Positions 8,050 through 16,517 of a DNA stretch of 53,556 nt are shown one piece after another. This DNA is from CAXMST01 sp038206985. Lineage in GTDB: Bacteria > Actinomycetota > Thermoleophilia > Solirubrobacterales > 70-9. Each line of letters opens with the position of its first letter. Position 1 is the stretch's first letter. The position numbers and the translations under genes are program-made. The DNA lies in NCBI GenBank assembly GCA_038206985.1, contig JBBRAH010000023.1, positions 1-53,556 of the forward strand, in the 5' to 3' direction. The notes under the pieces were generated by a model. That model was not told the DNA's origin. It did not search any database and was given only the letters and a program-made list of their open reading frames with translations.

Positions 8050-9059
8050 AGTTGCTCGTCACCGGCGGCGCCGGTTTCATCGGCTCCACATACGTGCGCC
8101 GCCATCTGCACACCTACCCCGACCACGAGGTCGTCGTCCTCGACAAGCTCACCTACGCCGGTCGCCGCGAGAATCTCGCCGAGTTGGGCGCCGACGGCAG
8201 CGACTCGCGCCTGACATTCATCGAGGGCGATATCGCCGATCCGGCGGCGGTTGCGACGGCGATCGAGGGCTGCGGCGCGCTCATCAACTTCGCCGCCGAG
8301 TCGCATGTCGATCGCTCGATCGAGAATCCCGGCGAGTTCATCCAGACCGACGTCTACGGCACCTACGTGCTGGCCGAGGCCGCCCGCGACGCCGGCATCC
8401 GCCACCTGCAGATCTCCACCGACGAGGTCTACGGCTCGATCGAGGAAGGCAGCTTCACCGAGACCTCGCCGCTGGATCCCTCCAGCCCCTACTCGGCGTC
8501 GAAGGCCGGCGGCGATCTGATCGTCAGTGCCTTCCACCACACCTACGGCGCCGACGCCCTGATCGTCCGCGCCTCCAACAACTACGGGCCCTACCAGCAC
8601 CCCGAGAAGCTGATCCCGCTGTGTGTCCTCAACGCGCTCGCCGGCGATCCGCTGCCTGTCTACGGCGACGGTATGCAGGTCCGCAACTGGCTCTTCGCCG
8701 AGGACTTTGCCAGCGCGATCGACACGGTGCTGGAGAAGGGCGAGGCCGGCGAGGTCTACAACGTCGGCGGCCCCGACGAAAAGCCCAACCTCGAGGTCGT
8801 GCGCCGCATCCTTGAGCTGAGCGGCCGCGAGGAGTCGCTGATCGAATATGTCGGCGACCGTCTCGGCCACGATCGCCGCTATTCACTCTCGGCTGAGCGC
8901 ACCGAGGGGCTCGGCTGGAAGGCGGCTGTGGACTTCGACGAGGGCATCGAGCGCACCGTCGACTGGTACCGCGACAACGAGGCCTGGTGGGGCCCGATCC
9001 GCTCCGGCGAGTACCGGGCCTACTACGAGCAGCAGTACGGTCGCAAGCTCGGCGGCTGA
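8046..9059 (+). CDS. rmlB: dTDP-glucose 4,6-dehydratase
   Basis: Second step of the pathway: NAD+-dependent dehydration of dTDP-glucose to the 4-keto-6-deoxy sugar. 337 residues of an extended short-chain dehydrogenase: TGGAGFIGSTYVRRHL (about 6-21), the nucleotide strand VLDKLTYAGRRENL, FAAESHVDRSI, the STDEVYGS strand with the catalytic Thr-Asp-Glu, and the YSASKAGGD catalytic Tyr/Lys. The start is the ATG of the ATGA overlap with rmlD; an earlier in-frame start at 7995 would lie inside rmlD and adds residues not belonging to the fold. Confidence 0.94.
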   Translation: MKLLVTGGAGFIGSTYVRRHLHTYPDHEVVVLDKLTYAGRRENLAELGADGSDSRLTFIEGDIADPAAVATAIEGCGALINFAAESHVDRSIENPGEFIQTDVYGTYVLAEAARDAGIRHLQISTDEVYGSIEEGSFTETSPLDPSSPYSASKAGGDLIVSAFHHTYGADALIVRASNNYGPYQHPEKLIPLCVLNALAGDPLPVYGDGMQVRNWLFAEDFASAIDTVLEKGEAGEVYNVGGPDEKPNLEVVRRILELSGREESLIEYVGDRLGHDRRYSLSAERTEGLGWKAAVDFDEGIERTVDWYRDNEAWWGPIRSGEYRAYYEQQYGRKLGG

Positions 9060-9066
9060 GGTAGCT

Positions 9067-9618
9067 ATGGCCGATCGCCTGCCCACAAGGATTCCCGGCC
9101 TCGCCCTGATCGAGCCCGCCGTCCACGGCGACGAGCGTGGCTTCCTGCTCGAGACCTTCAGCGAGCCGGCCTGGCGCGAGTTCGGCGTCGAGGGCCCGTT
9201 CGTGCAGGAGAACCACTCGCGCTCCACGGTCAAGGGCACGCTCCGTGGCATCCACTTCCAGACCAGCCCCGGCCAGGGCAAGCTGGTCCGCTGCGCTCGC
9301 GGGGCGATCTTCGACGTCGCCGTCGATCTGCGTTCCGGCTCGCCGACCTTCGGGCAGTGGGAGGGCCACGTTCTCGACGACACGACCCATCGCCAGCTCT
9401 GGGTGCCGGTCGGCTTCGGGCACGGCTTTCAGGTGCTCAGCGAGGTGGCGGACGTCGCCTACAAGCTGACCTCGCTCTATGACCCGGAGACGGAGGCGGG
9501 AATCGCCTGGAACGATCCCGAGGTCGGCATCGAGTGGCCGCTGGAGGATCCGTTCCTCTCTGAGCGAGACCGGAGCGCCCGGACGCTTGCGCAGGTCAAG
9601 GAGGAGCTGCCTTGGTGA
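9067..9618 (+). CDS. rmlC: dTDP-4-dehydrorhamnose 3,5-epimerase
   Basis: Third step: epimerises C3 and C5 of dTDP-4-keto-6-deoxyglucose. The 183-residue cupin shows the family landmarks DERGFLLETF, FVQENHSRSTVKGTLRGIHFQ (which contains the catalytic His) and the strand WVPVGFGHGFQVLSE with the active-site region. It lies 7 bp behind rmlB; the ATG at 9067 fits the usual family N-terminus, whereas the open frame upstream overlaps rmlB. Its stop overlaps the GTG of the thiolase-like gene (GTGA), so all four rml steps are encoded in one coupled block. Confidence 0.93.
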   Translation: MADRLPTRIPGLALIEPAVHGDERGFLLETFSEPAWREFGVEGPFVQENHSRSTVKGTLRGIHFQTSPGQGKLVRCARGAIFDVAVDLRSGSPTFGQWEGHVLDDTTHRQLWVPVGFGHGFQVLSEVADVAYKLTSLYDPETEAGIAWNDPEVGIEWPLEDPFLSERDRSARTLAQVKEELPW

Positions 9619-11096
9619 GCGGCGATCCCCGGGCGCCGGTGATCGTCGGCGTGGGGCAGATCTCGGCCAAGGGCACCGAGGACGTCTCACCGCTCGGGCT
9701 GATGGTCGAGGCGGCGCAGCGAGCGCTCGCCGACAGCGGCGCGGGCGAGAAGTTGCTCAAACGCCTTGACTCGCTCGCGGTCCCTTACACCTTCAGTTGG
9801 CAACTCCAGGATCCGGGCCGGATCGTCGCGGCGGAGCTTGGCGCGTCACCGCGGGAGACCGTGCGCTCCGGCACGGGCGGCACAGCACCGCTGATGCTGC
9901 TGGGCGACATCTGCGAGCGCATCCAGGCGGGCGAGCTCGACGTGGCGCTGATCACCGGCGGCGAGGCCGTCAACCCGTTCATGGAGGCGATGACCACGGG
10001 CGATGACCCGGGCTGGCCTTCGGAGCCCGAGGGGGCAGAGCCCGATCGGATGCTGCCGGGCGACCCGGCCGAGGCGGGCCATCCAGCCGAGATCGCCGCG
10101 AACCTGATCGCGCCGATCTCCTACTACCCGCTCTTCGAGCACGCGATCCGCGCGGCGAGCGGGGTCTCGATCACTCACCACCGGCATGCGCTCGGCAAGC
10201 TCTGGGAGCGTGTCGGTGCCCCGGCACGGACCAACCCCCACGCCTGGACTCCGGACGTCCCCGATGCGGCGGGAATCGCTGATCCCTCCGAGCGCAACCG
10301 GCTCGCGATGGACCCCTATACGAAGCTGATGACCGCGAACATCCAGGTCGATCAGGGTGCGGCGCTGGTGCTCTGCTCGGCGCAGGCGGCCGACGAGATG
10401 AGTATCGATGTCGAGCGCCGCGCGTTCGTGCGCTCGGTCGGCCACGCGACCGACCACTGGTACGTCGGCGAGCGAGAGCGCCTCGATCGATCGCCCGCGA
10501 TCGGCGGCGTCTCGGGCCGGGCGCTGCCGCACGCGGGCCTCGGCATCAACGAGATCGAGCATCTCGACATCTACTCCTGTTTCCCCGCCGCGGTCCAGAT
10601 CGCCGCTGCCGAATTGGGCATCGACCTCGACACCGACTCCCGACCCCTCTCGGTGACCGGTGGCCTCACCTTTGCCGGCGGACCCGCGAACAACTACTGC
10701 GCCCACTCCCTGGCGGCGATGGTCGAGCGGCTCCGTGAGCAGCCGGGCGCCGGTCTCGTCACCTCCGTCGGCTGGTACATGACCAAGCACGCGCTGGCGG
10801 TGTTGTCGAGCGAGCCGGGTCCCGCTCCCTTCGCCCGTTTCAACGTTCAGGAGGAGGTCGATGCGCTTCCCCGTCGCGCGATCGCCGACGCCGTGGAAGT
10901 CGAGGCCGAGATCGAGACCTACACCGCCGCCTACGACCGCGAGGCCAACGCGACGGTGGGTGTTGTGGCCTGCCTCCTGCCCGACGGCTCAAGGGCGTTC
11001 GCCAAGTCGGGCGACACGGATGTGATCGGGCGCCTTCTGGCCGGCGACCCGATCGGCCGAACCGTCTCGATCGCCACCGCGGAGTTTGATCTCTGA
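9615..11096 (+). CDS. thiolase-superfamily protein, acetyl-CoA acetyltransferase-like, apparently without the usual Cys
   Basis: 493 residues with thiolase-type halves: PVIVGVGQISAKG at the N-terminus, LMVEAAQRALADSG, LITGGEAVN and, in the second half, NEIEHLDIYSCFPAAVQIAAAELG and GGLTFAGGPANNYCAHSLAAM. Where degradative thiolases carry the acyl-accepting Cys (in an NxxCxSG-like segment) this one reads VRSGTGGTAPLMLL, with no Cys. The late His-Pro-Gly-Ala-Thr-Gly region is also altered. It resembles annotated actinobacterial acetyl-CoA acetyltransferases of the SCP2-thiolase-like group, so lipid or acyl-CoA binding without classical thiolysis is possible. GTG 9615 overlaps the rmlC stop by 4 nt; a TTG one codon earlier is less likely. 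Confidence 0.75.
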   Translation: MSGDPRAPVIVGVGQISAKGTEDVSPLGLMVEAAQRALADSGAGEKLLKRLDSLAVPYTFSWQLQDPGRIVAAELGASPRETVRSGTGGTAPLMLLGDICERIQAGELDVALITGGEAVNPFMEAMTTGDDPGWPSEPEGAEPDRMLPGDPAEAGHPAEIAANLIAPISYYPLFEHAIRAASGVSITHHRHALGKLWERVGAPARTNPHAWTPDVPDAAGIADPSERNRLAMDPYTKLMTANIQVDQGAALVLCSAQAADEMSIDVERRAFVRSVGHATDHWYVGERERLDRSPAIGGVSGRALPHAGLGINEIEHLDIYSCFPAAVQIAAAELGIDLDTDSRPLSVTGGLTFAGGPANNYCAHSLAAMVERLREQPGAGLVTSVGWYMTKHALAVLSSEPGPAPFARFNVQEEVDALPRRAIADAVEVEAEIETYTAAYDREANATVGVVACLLPDGSRAFAKSGDTDVIGRLLAGDPIGRTVSIATAEFDL

Positions 11097-11124
11097 TTCC
11101 AGAAGTCAACTGCGGATCGGCTAG

Positions 11125-11159
11125 ATGATGCTGCTGAGAACGCATCATGATGCTAGGCT
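11125..11159 (+). promoter_or_regulatory. operator and -10 of the VapBC-type pair
   Basis: ATGATGC (11125-11131) and GCATCAT (11142-11148) are inverted arms. The second arm is part of a perfect 12-bp palindrome, GCATCATGATGC (11142-11153), which directly abuts the -10 hexamer TAGGCT (11154-11159). Antitoxins of the ribbon-helix-helix and VapB types bind such palindromes and repress their own operon, so this is the expected operator position. Binding itself is inferred. Confidence 0.65.
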
Positions 11160-11165
11160 ATGAGC

Positions 11166-11393
11166 ATGCGTACGACAGTAACTCTCGACGACGAGGTGGC
11201 CGCCGCGGTGGAACAACTCCGCCGTGAGCGTGGGCTCGGGGTCTCGGCCGCGATCAACGAGCTCTCGAGGCGGGGGCTGATGGTCAGCCAGGAGCGGCCC
11301 CGGTTCGTCCAGGACACCTATCCGATTGGGATCACTGTCGACGTCAGCAATGTCGCCGAAGCGCTTGATCAGCTTGATCAGCTTGATCGTTGA
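11166..11393 (+). CDS. ribbon-helix-helix (CopG/VapB-like) antitoxin
   Basis: 75 residues opening with the ribbon MRTTVTLDDEVAAAVEQL and the helix-turn-helix-like GLGVSAAINELSRRGL, typical of ribbon-helix-helix antitoxins. The C-terminal half (about 45-75) would wrap and block the toxin. The ATG at 11166 was chosen over an ATG at 11160 because TAGGCT ends exactly 6 nt before it, the leaderless spacing seen across this window. It ends LDQLDQLDR, encoded by a 9-bp tandem repeat, and overlaps the toxin gene. Confidence 0.8.
   Translation: MRTTVTLDDEVAAAVEQLRRERGLGVSAAINELSRRGLMVSQERPRFVQDTYPIGITVDVSNVAEALDQLDQLDR
11363..11388 (+). repeat. 9-bp tandem repeat in the antitoxin/toxin overlap
   Basis: GCTTGATCA is repeated 2.9 times (11363-11371, 11372-11380, 11381-11388). 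It encodes Leu-Asp-Gln units at the antitoxin C-terminus. In the toxin frame each unit carries a TTG start-type codon (11365, 11374, 11383). Because 9 is a multiple of 3, gain or loss of a unit keeps both frames. Confidence 0.9.
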
Positions 11394-11811
11394 CGCAAAC
11401 ATCCTGATCTTCGCTGCGGATCGCGAGAGCCGCTTCCACGAGCGCGCATCTGCCTGGCTGGAAGGCGCGCTGAACGGCGGCGTCCGGATCGGGCTGCCCT
11501 GGGAGTCGACCAGCGCCTTTCTCCGCATCGCCACTCACCCGCGCGGCGGCGCTGATGCGCTGGATGGCGACGTCGCGTACGGGCAGGTTCGGAAGTGGCT
11601 TGCGGCACCTGCCGCATGGATCCCTACTCCGGCAGCCGGCCATGCCGAACTCCTCGGCGGCCTGATCTCGCGCTACGAGATACGCGGGAATCTGATTCCC
11701 GACGCCCATCTTGCGGCCCTTGCGCTCAGCCACGGGGTTGGCGTGGCCTCGGCCGACACCGATTTCGCCAGGTTCGAAGAGCTTCGCTGGCTCAATCCGC
11801 TCGCCGGCTGA
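11383..11811 (+). CDS. PIN-domain ribonuclease toxin, VapC-like
   Basis: 142 residues from TTG 11383. PIN-domain toxins cut RNA, often tRNA or rRNA, with metal held by acidic residues. The expected set is visible: Asp in LIVDANILIF at the N-terminus, Glu in PWESTSAFL, Asp in LIPDAHLAALAL and Asp in SADTDFARF. It therefore looks catalytically intact. The start is within the antitoxin gene (11-bp overlap), with no ribosome site of its own, consistent with translational coupling. Earlier in-frame TTG codons at 11374 and 11365 would add 3 or 6 residues, and the exact start is uncertain. Confidence 0.83.
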   Translation: MIVDANILIFAADRESRFHERASAWLEGALNGGVRIGLPWESTSAFLRIATHPRGGADALDGDVAYGQVRKWLAAPAAWIPTPAAGHAELLGGLISRYEIRGNLIPDAHLAALALSHGVGVASADTDFARFEELRWLNPLAG

Positions 11812-11836
11812 GTCCAGCGCACCATCAGAGCGGCGT

Positions 11837-14800
11837 ATGATCGGTGGCTTGCCACCTCGCACGAAATCGAAGCAAAGCGACACACCTACTGACCCGCTTG
11901 CCGGCTTCAGCGACGCGACGCGAGGCTGGTTCGAGCGCTCCTTCGAGGGGGCGACTCCCGCACAGGCCGAGGGCTGGCCGAAGATCGCGACCGGCACCAG
12001 CACGCTGATCTGCGCACCGACCGGGTCGGGCAAGACGCTGGCAGCGTTCCTCTGGGGAATCGACTCGCTCGCTCGCCGGCCCGAGCAGCTCGGCCGGGGA
12101 GTCAAGATCGTCTACGTATCGCCCTTGAAAGCGCTCTCCTATGACGTCGAGCGCAACCTGCGGGCGCCGCTGGCGGGGATCGGCGCCGAGGTCGCCGTGG
12201 GGCTGCGTACCGGCGACACCCCGCAGAAGGACCGGCAGGCGATGCTGCGCAAGCCGCCCGACATCCTGATCACGACGCCCGAGTCGCTGTATCTGATGAT
12301 GACGTCGCAAGCGCGCAAGATCCTGACCGGGGTCGAGGCGCTGATCGTTGACGAGATCCACGCCGTCGCGCCGACCAAACGCGGCACCCACATGGCGCTG
12401 ACCCTGGAACGCCTCGACCACCACGTCCAGAATCCCCACCTGGACCCACTCAACGACGAGGCCCAAGGAGCCCAGGGCGCTCTTACAGACGCCGCCGAGA
12501 CCGGACGCGAAGCGGAGGATCTCGGCGGAGGTATCCTGGAGGAGCTGCCGCGCAAGCCGGTCCAGCGGATCGGCCTCTCAGCCACGCAGCGACCGCTGGA
12601 GCGGATCGCCAAGTTCCTGGTCGGCCCCGGCCGCGATTGTGAGATCGTCGATGCCGGCGTCCGCAAGGAGATGGATCTCGAGATCGTCGTCCCGGTCGTC
12701 GACATGGCCGACCCCGGAGGCTCGGTACCGGCGCCGCCTGTCGAGGACGCGAAGGGCCGCGACGGCTCGGGGGTGGACCGGATCGCGCCCGAGCTCTCCG
12801 GCGAGCCGAACCACCGTTCGATCTGGCCGGCGATCTATCCGAAGCTGCTCGAACTCGTGCGCGAGCACACCTCAACGATCATCTTTGTCAACAACCGTCG
12901 CGGCGCCGAGCGCCTGGCCAAGCGCCTGAACGAGATGGTGGCCGAGGAGTTGGAGGCAGCCGATCCGGAGGGTGCCGATCCGGCACCGAGCGGCTCCGCG
13001 GATATCGCGCGAGCCCATCACGGCTCGCTCGCCCACGAGGAGCGGACCAAGGTCGAGGAGCTGCTCAAGTCCGGCCAGCTGCCCTGCCTCGTGGCCACCT
13101 CTTCGCTGGAGTTGGGAATCGATATGGGGGCGGTCGACCTCGTGATCCAGATCGAGTCGCCGAAGTCTGTCGCCCGCGGCATCCAGCGGATCGGCCGCGC
13201 CGGGCACGAGCTCGGCGCCGTCTCGACTGGCCGGATCTTTCCCAAGTTCCGCTCCGACCTGCTCGAGTGCGCGGTGGTCGTCAAAAAGATGCGGCTCGGG
13301 GAGATCGAAGAGACGGTCATCCCTCGCAACCCCCTCGACGTGCTCGCCCAGCACCTCGTCTCGATGGTTGCCGACCGCGAGTGGGAGGTGGACGAGGTCG
13401 AGCGTGTTGTCAAGGCGACCGAGCCCTTCGAGGAGCTCGGCCGCGAGCAGTTCGAGAACGTGCTCGACATGCTCGACGGCCGCTATCCGTCCGAGCGCTT
13501 CGCCGAGCTACGCCCGCGGCTGGTCTGGGACCGGACCGAAGGCACCGTCCGCGGCCGCAAGGGAGCGCGCCAGCTCGCGGTCACCAACGCGGGCACGATC
13601 CCCGACCGCGGTCTCTATGGCGTGCACCTGCCCGACGGACGCCGGGTCGGCGAGCTGGACGAGGAGATGGTCTACGAGGCGCGGGCCGGCCAGGTCTTCC
13701 TGCTGGGAGCCAGCACCTGGCGGATCGAGGAGATCACCCGCGATCGGGTGATCGTCAGCCCCGCTCCCGGTGTGCCCGGCGCGGTTCCCTTCTGGCGCGG
13801 CGATGGCGTCGGCAGGACGGTTGAGCTGGGCCGGGCGATCGGCGAATTCTCGCGCGAGGCGGTCAACGCCGATCCCAAGCAGCTCGCCAAGGACTACGAC
13901 CTCGACCAGCTCGCGGCCGAGAATCTCGTCGCCTATCTCCAGGAGCAACAGAGCGCGACCCGCGTCGTGCCCTCCGACGAAACGATCGTGATCGAGCGCT
14001 TCCGCGACGAGATCGGCGACTGGCGACTCTGCATCCTCAGCCCCTTCGGCGGCCGGGTGCACGCGGCCTGGGGCCTGGCGCTCAGCGCCCGGATACGCAA
14101 CGACCACGAGCTCGAGGCCGACGCGATCTGGTCCGACGACGGGATCGTCATCCACCTGCCCGACGCGGACGAGGCGCCGAGCCCCGACATGGTCACGCTC
14201 GAGCCCGACGAGATCGAGGATCTGATCGTCGGCGAGCTCTCCGGCTCGGCCCTGTTCGGGGCGCGCTTCCGAGAGGCAGCGGGCCGCTCCCTACTGATCC
14301 CGCGGGCCTACCCCGGCAAGCGCACCCCGCTCTGGCAGCAGCGCCTGAAGGCCCAGTCGCTGCTCGAGGTCGCCAAGGACTTCCCGCGGTTTCCGGTCAC
14401 CCTGGAGACCTATCGCGAGGTCCTGCGCGACGTGCTCGACCTGCCGGCCCTGACCGGGATCCTCACCGACATCCGCTCGCGGAAGATCACCCTGGTCGAG
14501 GTCGAGACGCAGAGCGCCAGCCCGTTCGCATCCTCGCTGCTCTTCGACTACGTCGCCACCTACATGTACGAGGGCGACACGCCCAACGCGGAACGCCGCG
14601 CAGCGGCGCTCGCCCTCGACCGCGATCTGCTGCGCGAGCTGCTCGGTCAGGAGGAGCTGCGCGAGCTGATCGACCCCGCCGCACTCGACGAGCTCGAGGA
14701 CTCCCTTCAGCACCGCACCGAGCAGTCGCGCGCGGGCGATCGCGATCACCTCGAGCAGATCCTGCGCCGGCTCGGCGACCTCACCGACACCGAGGCGGAT

Positions 14801-16504
14801 CAGCGGGTCGCGGAGGGCTACTCGGCCTCCTCGATGCTGGCCAAGCTCGAGACCGAACGCCGCGCCGTCAAGGTGCGGATCGCCGGCGAGGAGCGCTGGA
14901 TCGCCGCCCAGGACGGCGGTCTCTACCGCGACGCGCTCGGGGTGCCGGTGCCGAGCGGCCTCCCCGACACTTTCCTGGAGGAAGTCCCGGAGCCGGTGGT
15001 CGCACTGATGCGCCGCTACGCCCGCACCCATGGGCCCTTCCCGACCGCGCAGGCGGCCAACCGCTACGGCGTGGATGTGGGGCCGGCGCTGAAGCAGATG
15101 GAGCGTGCGGGCGAGTTGGTCCGCGGGGAGCTGCTGCCGGGCGGCACCGAGCGCGAGTGGTGCGACGCCGACGTGCTGCGCCGCGTGCGCCGCGCCAGCC
15201 TCGCCGTGCTGCGCAAAGAGGTCGAGGCGGCCGATACCCGCGAGCTTGCCCGCTTCCTGCCGAGCTGGCAGAACGTCGATGCCCACCGTCCCGCCGGTGC
15301 GGGTCCGGACCGTTTGCGCGAGGCGCTCGTGCCGCTCCAGGGCGTGACTCTCACGCCCGAGGTCTGGGAGCGCGACGTGCTTCCCCGCCGCCTCGGCGCC
15401 TACTCACAGGCCTGGCTCGATCAGCTCACCACCGGGGGCGAGGTCGTCTGGATCGGCGCCGGTGCGGTCGGCCGCGCGGGGCGAGTTGCGCTCTACTTCC
15501 GCGAGGACGTCCGCCTCGCCGGCCCGCCCCCGTCCAACACCAAGCTGGAGAAGCCGAGCGGCGAGCTGCACGAGGCGATCCGCGAGCGGCTCACCGGCCG
15601 GCCCGCGTTCTGGCTCGACATCGCCTTCGAGATGGACGGGGTGGAGAAGGAGGAGCTGCACGCCGCCCTCTGGGATCTCGCCTGGGCGGGAGAGGTGACT
15701 AACGACGCGTTCGCCCCGCTGCGCGCCCCGCGCCTGAAGGCCGTCGACCGCTCGGAGGGACGCCGCGTGCGCCGTTTCTCCTCGCGCCGCGCGGGCACCG
15801 GCCAGGCTCTGCAGGGTCGCTGGTCCCTGGTCTCCGAACTGCTCGAGGGCGCTCCGCCGCAGGGCCCGCGCTGGCGGGCGCAGGCCGAGCTGATGCTCGA
15901 GCGTTACGGGATCGTCACCCGCGAGACCGTGCTCAGCGAGGGCATCCCCGGTGGCTTCACCACGCTTTATGGCGAGCTGTCCAACCTCGAGATCCTCGGC
16001 ACCGCCCGCCGTGGCTACTTCGTCGAGGGTATGGGAGGCGCCCAGTTCGCCCTGGCCGGAGCTGTGGAGCGGCTGCGCTCATTGCCTCGCGAGGAGAACG
16101 TCTTCGGTGTTCTCGCCGCCACCGACCCCGCCCAGCCCTACGGCTCCCAGCTCCCGTGGCCGAAGCCCGCTCGCAAAGACGGCGGGGATGCCGACGAGGG
16201 GGCCCCCAAGCGCGGCGGTCGCCGCCCGAGTCGGGTCGCAGGCGCCTACGTGCTGACCCGGGACGGTGAGCCGATCATCTACGTCGAGCGTGGCGGCAAG
16301 GGCATCCTGCGGTTCGGCACCCTCGAGGGCGAGGAGTTGAGCGCCGCGCTCGGCGCCCTGATCGAGGCGGTCGGCAAGGGCGTAATCCCCAAGCTCGGGA
16401 TCGAGAAGCTGGACGGTGAGCCGATCATGGGCTCCGGCCTCGAGGAGACCCTGGTCGAGGCGGGCTTCTCCCGCCAGCCCCGCAAGCTCGTCGTGGCGGC
16501 CTGA
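11837..16504 (+). CDS. lhr: Lhr-family large ATP-dependent helicase
   Basis: About 1555 residues, the long Lhr class. The superfamily-2 motor has Walker A APTGSGKTLAAF (about 60), the DEIH box (VDEIHAVAPTKR, about 171), motif III LSATQRPLE and the C-terminal RecA lobe (SSLELGIDMG, QRIGRAGH, about 394-460). A winged-helix and Lhr-core region follows to about 850, then the long C-terminal region found in bacterial Lhr. Mycobacterial Lhr is a DNA-damage-induced ssDNA translocase and 3'-5' RNA:DNA helicase. The ATG at 11837 overlaps a near-perfect -10 (TATGAT, 11836-11841) that ends 7 nt before an in-frame TTG (11849), so the real start is probably that TTG. The gene runs 25 bp behind the toxin. 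Confidence 0.9.
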   Translation: MIGGLPPRTKSKQSDTPTDPLAGFSDATRGWFERSFEGATPAQAEGWPKIATGTSTLICAPTGSGKTLAAFLWGIDSLARRPEQLGRGVKIVYVSPLKALSYDVERNLRAPLAGIGAEVAVGLRTGDTPQKDRQAMLRKPPDILITTPESLYLMMTSQARKILTGVEALIVDEIHAVAPTKRGTHMALTLERLDHHVQNPHLDPLNDEAQGAQGALTDAAETGREAEDLGGGILEELPRKPVQRIGLSATQRPLERIAKFLVGPGRDCEIVDAGVRKEMDLEIVVPVVDMADPGGSVPAPPVEDAKGRDGSGVDRIAPELSGEPNHRSIWPAIYPKLLELVREHTSTIIFVNNRRGAERLAKRLNEMVAEELEAADPEGADPAPSGSADIARAHHGSLAHEERTKVEELLKSGQLPCLVATSSLELGIDMGAVDLVIQIESPKSVARGIQRIGRAGHELGAVSTGRIFPKFRSDLLECAVVVKKMRLGEIEETVIPRNPLDVLAQHLVSMVADREWEVDEVERVVKATEPFEELGREQFENVLDMLDGRYPSERFAELRPRLVWDRTEGTVRGRKGARQLAVTNAGTIPDRGLYGVHLPDGRRVGELDEEMVYEARAGQVFLLGASTWRIEEITRDRVIVSPAPGVPGAVPFWRGDGVGRTVELGRAIGEFSREAVNADPKQLAKDYDLDQLAAENLVAYLQEQQSATRVVPSDETIVIERFRDEIGDWRLCILSPFGGRVHAAWGLALSARIRNDHELEADAIWSDDGIVIHLPDADEAPSPDMVTLEPDEIEDLIVGELSGSALFGARFREAAGRSLLIPRAYPGKRTPLWQQRLKAQSLLEVAKDFPRFPVTLETYREVLRDVLDLPALTGILTDIRSRKITLVEVETQSASPFASSLLFDYVATYMYEGDTPNAERRAAALALDRDLLRELLGQEELRELIDPAALDELEDSLQHRTEQSRAGDRDHLEQILRRLGDLTDTEADQRVAEGYSASSMLAKLETERRAVKVRIAGEERWIAAQDGGLYRDALGVPVPSGLPDTFLEEVPEPVVALMRRYARTHGPFPTAQAANRYGVDVGPALKQMERAGELVRGELLPGGTEREWCDADVLRRVRRASLAVLRKEVEAADTRELARFLPSWQNVDAHRPAGAGPDRLREALVPLQGVTLTPEVWERDVLPRRLGAYSQAWLDQLTTGGEVVWIGAGAVGRAGRVALYFREDVRLAGPPPSNTKLEKPSGELHEAIRERLTGRPAFWLDIAFEMDGVEKEELHAALWDLAWAGEVTNDAFAPLRAPRLKAVDRSEGRRVRRFSSRRAGTGQALQGRWSLVSELLEGAPPQGPRWRAQAELMLERYGIVTRETVLSEGIPGGFTTLYGELSNLEILGTARRGYFVEGMGGAQFALAGAVERLRSLPREENVFGVLAATDPAQPYGSQLPWPKPARKDGGDADEGAPKRGGRRPSRVAGAYVLTRDGEPIIYVERGGKGILRFGTLEGEELSAALGALIEAVGKGVIPKLGIEKLDGEPIMGSGLEETLVEAGFSRQPRKLVVAA

Positions 16505-16517
16505 ATGCCGTCGCAGA

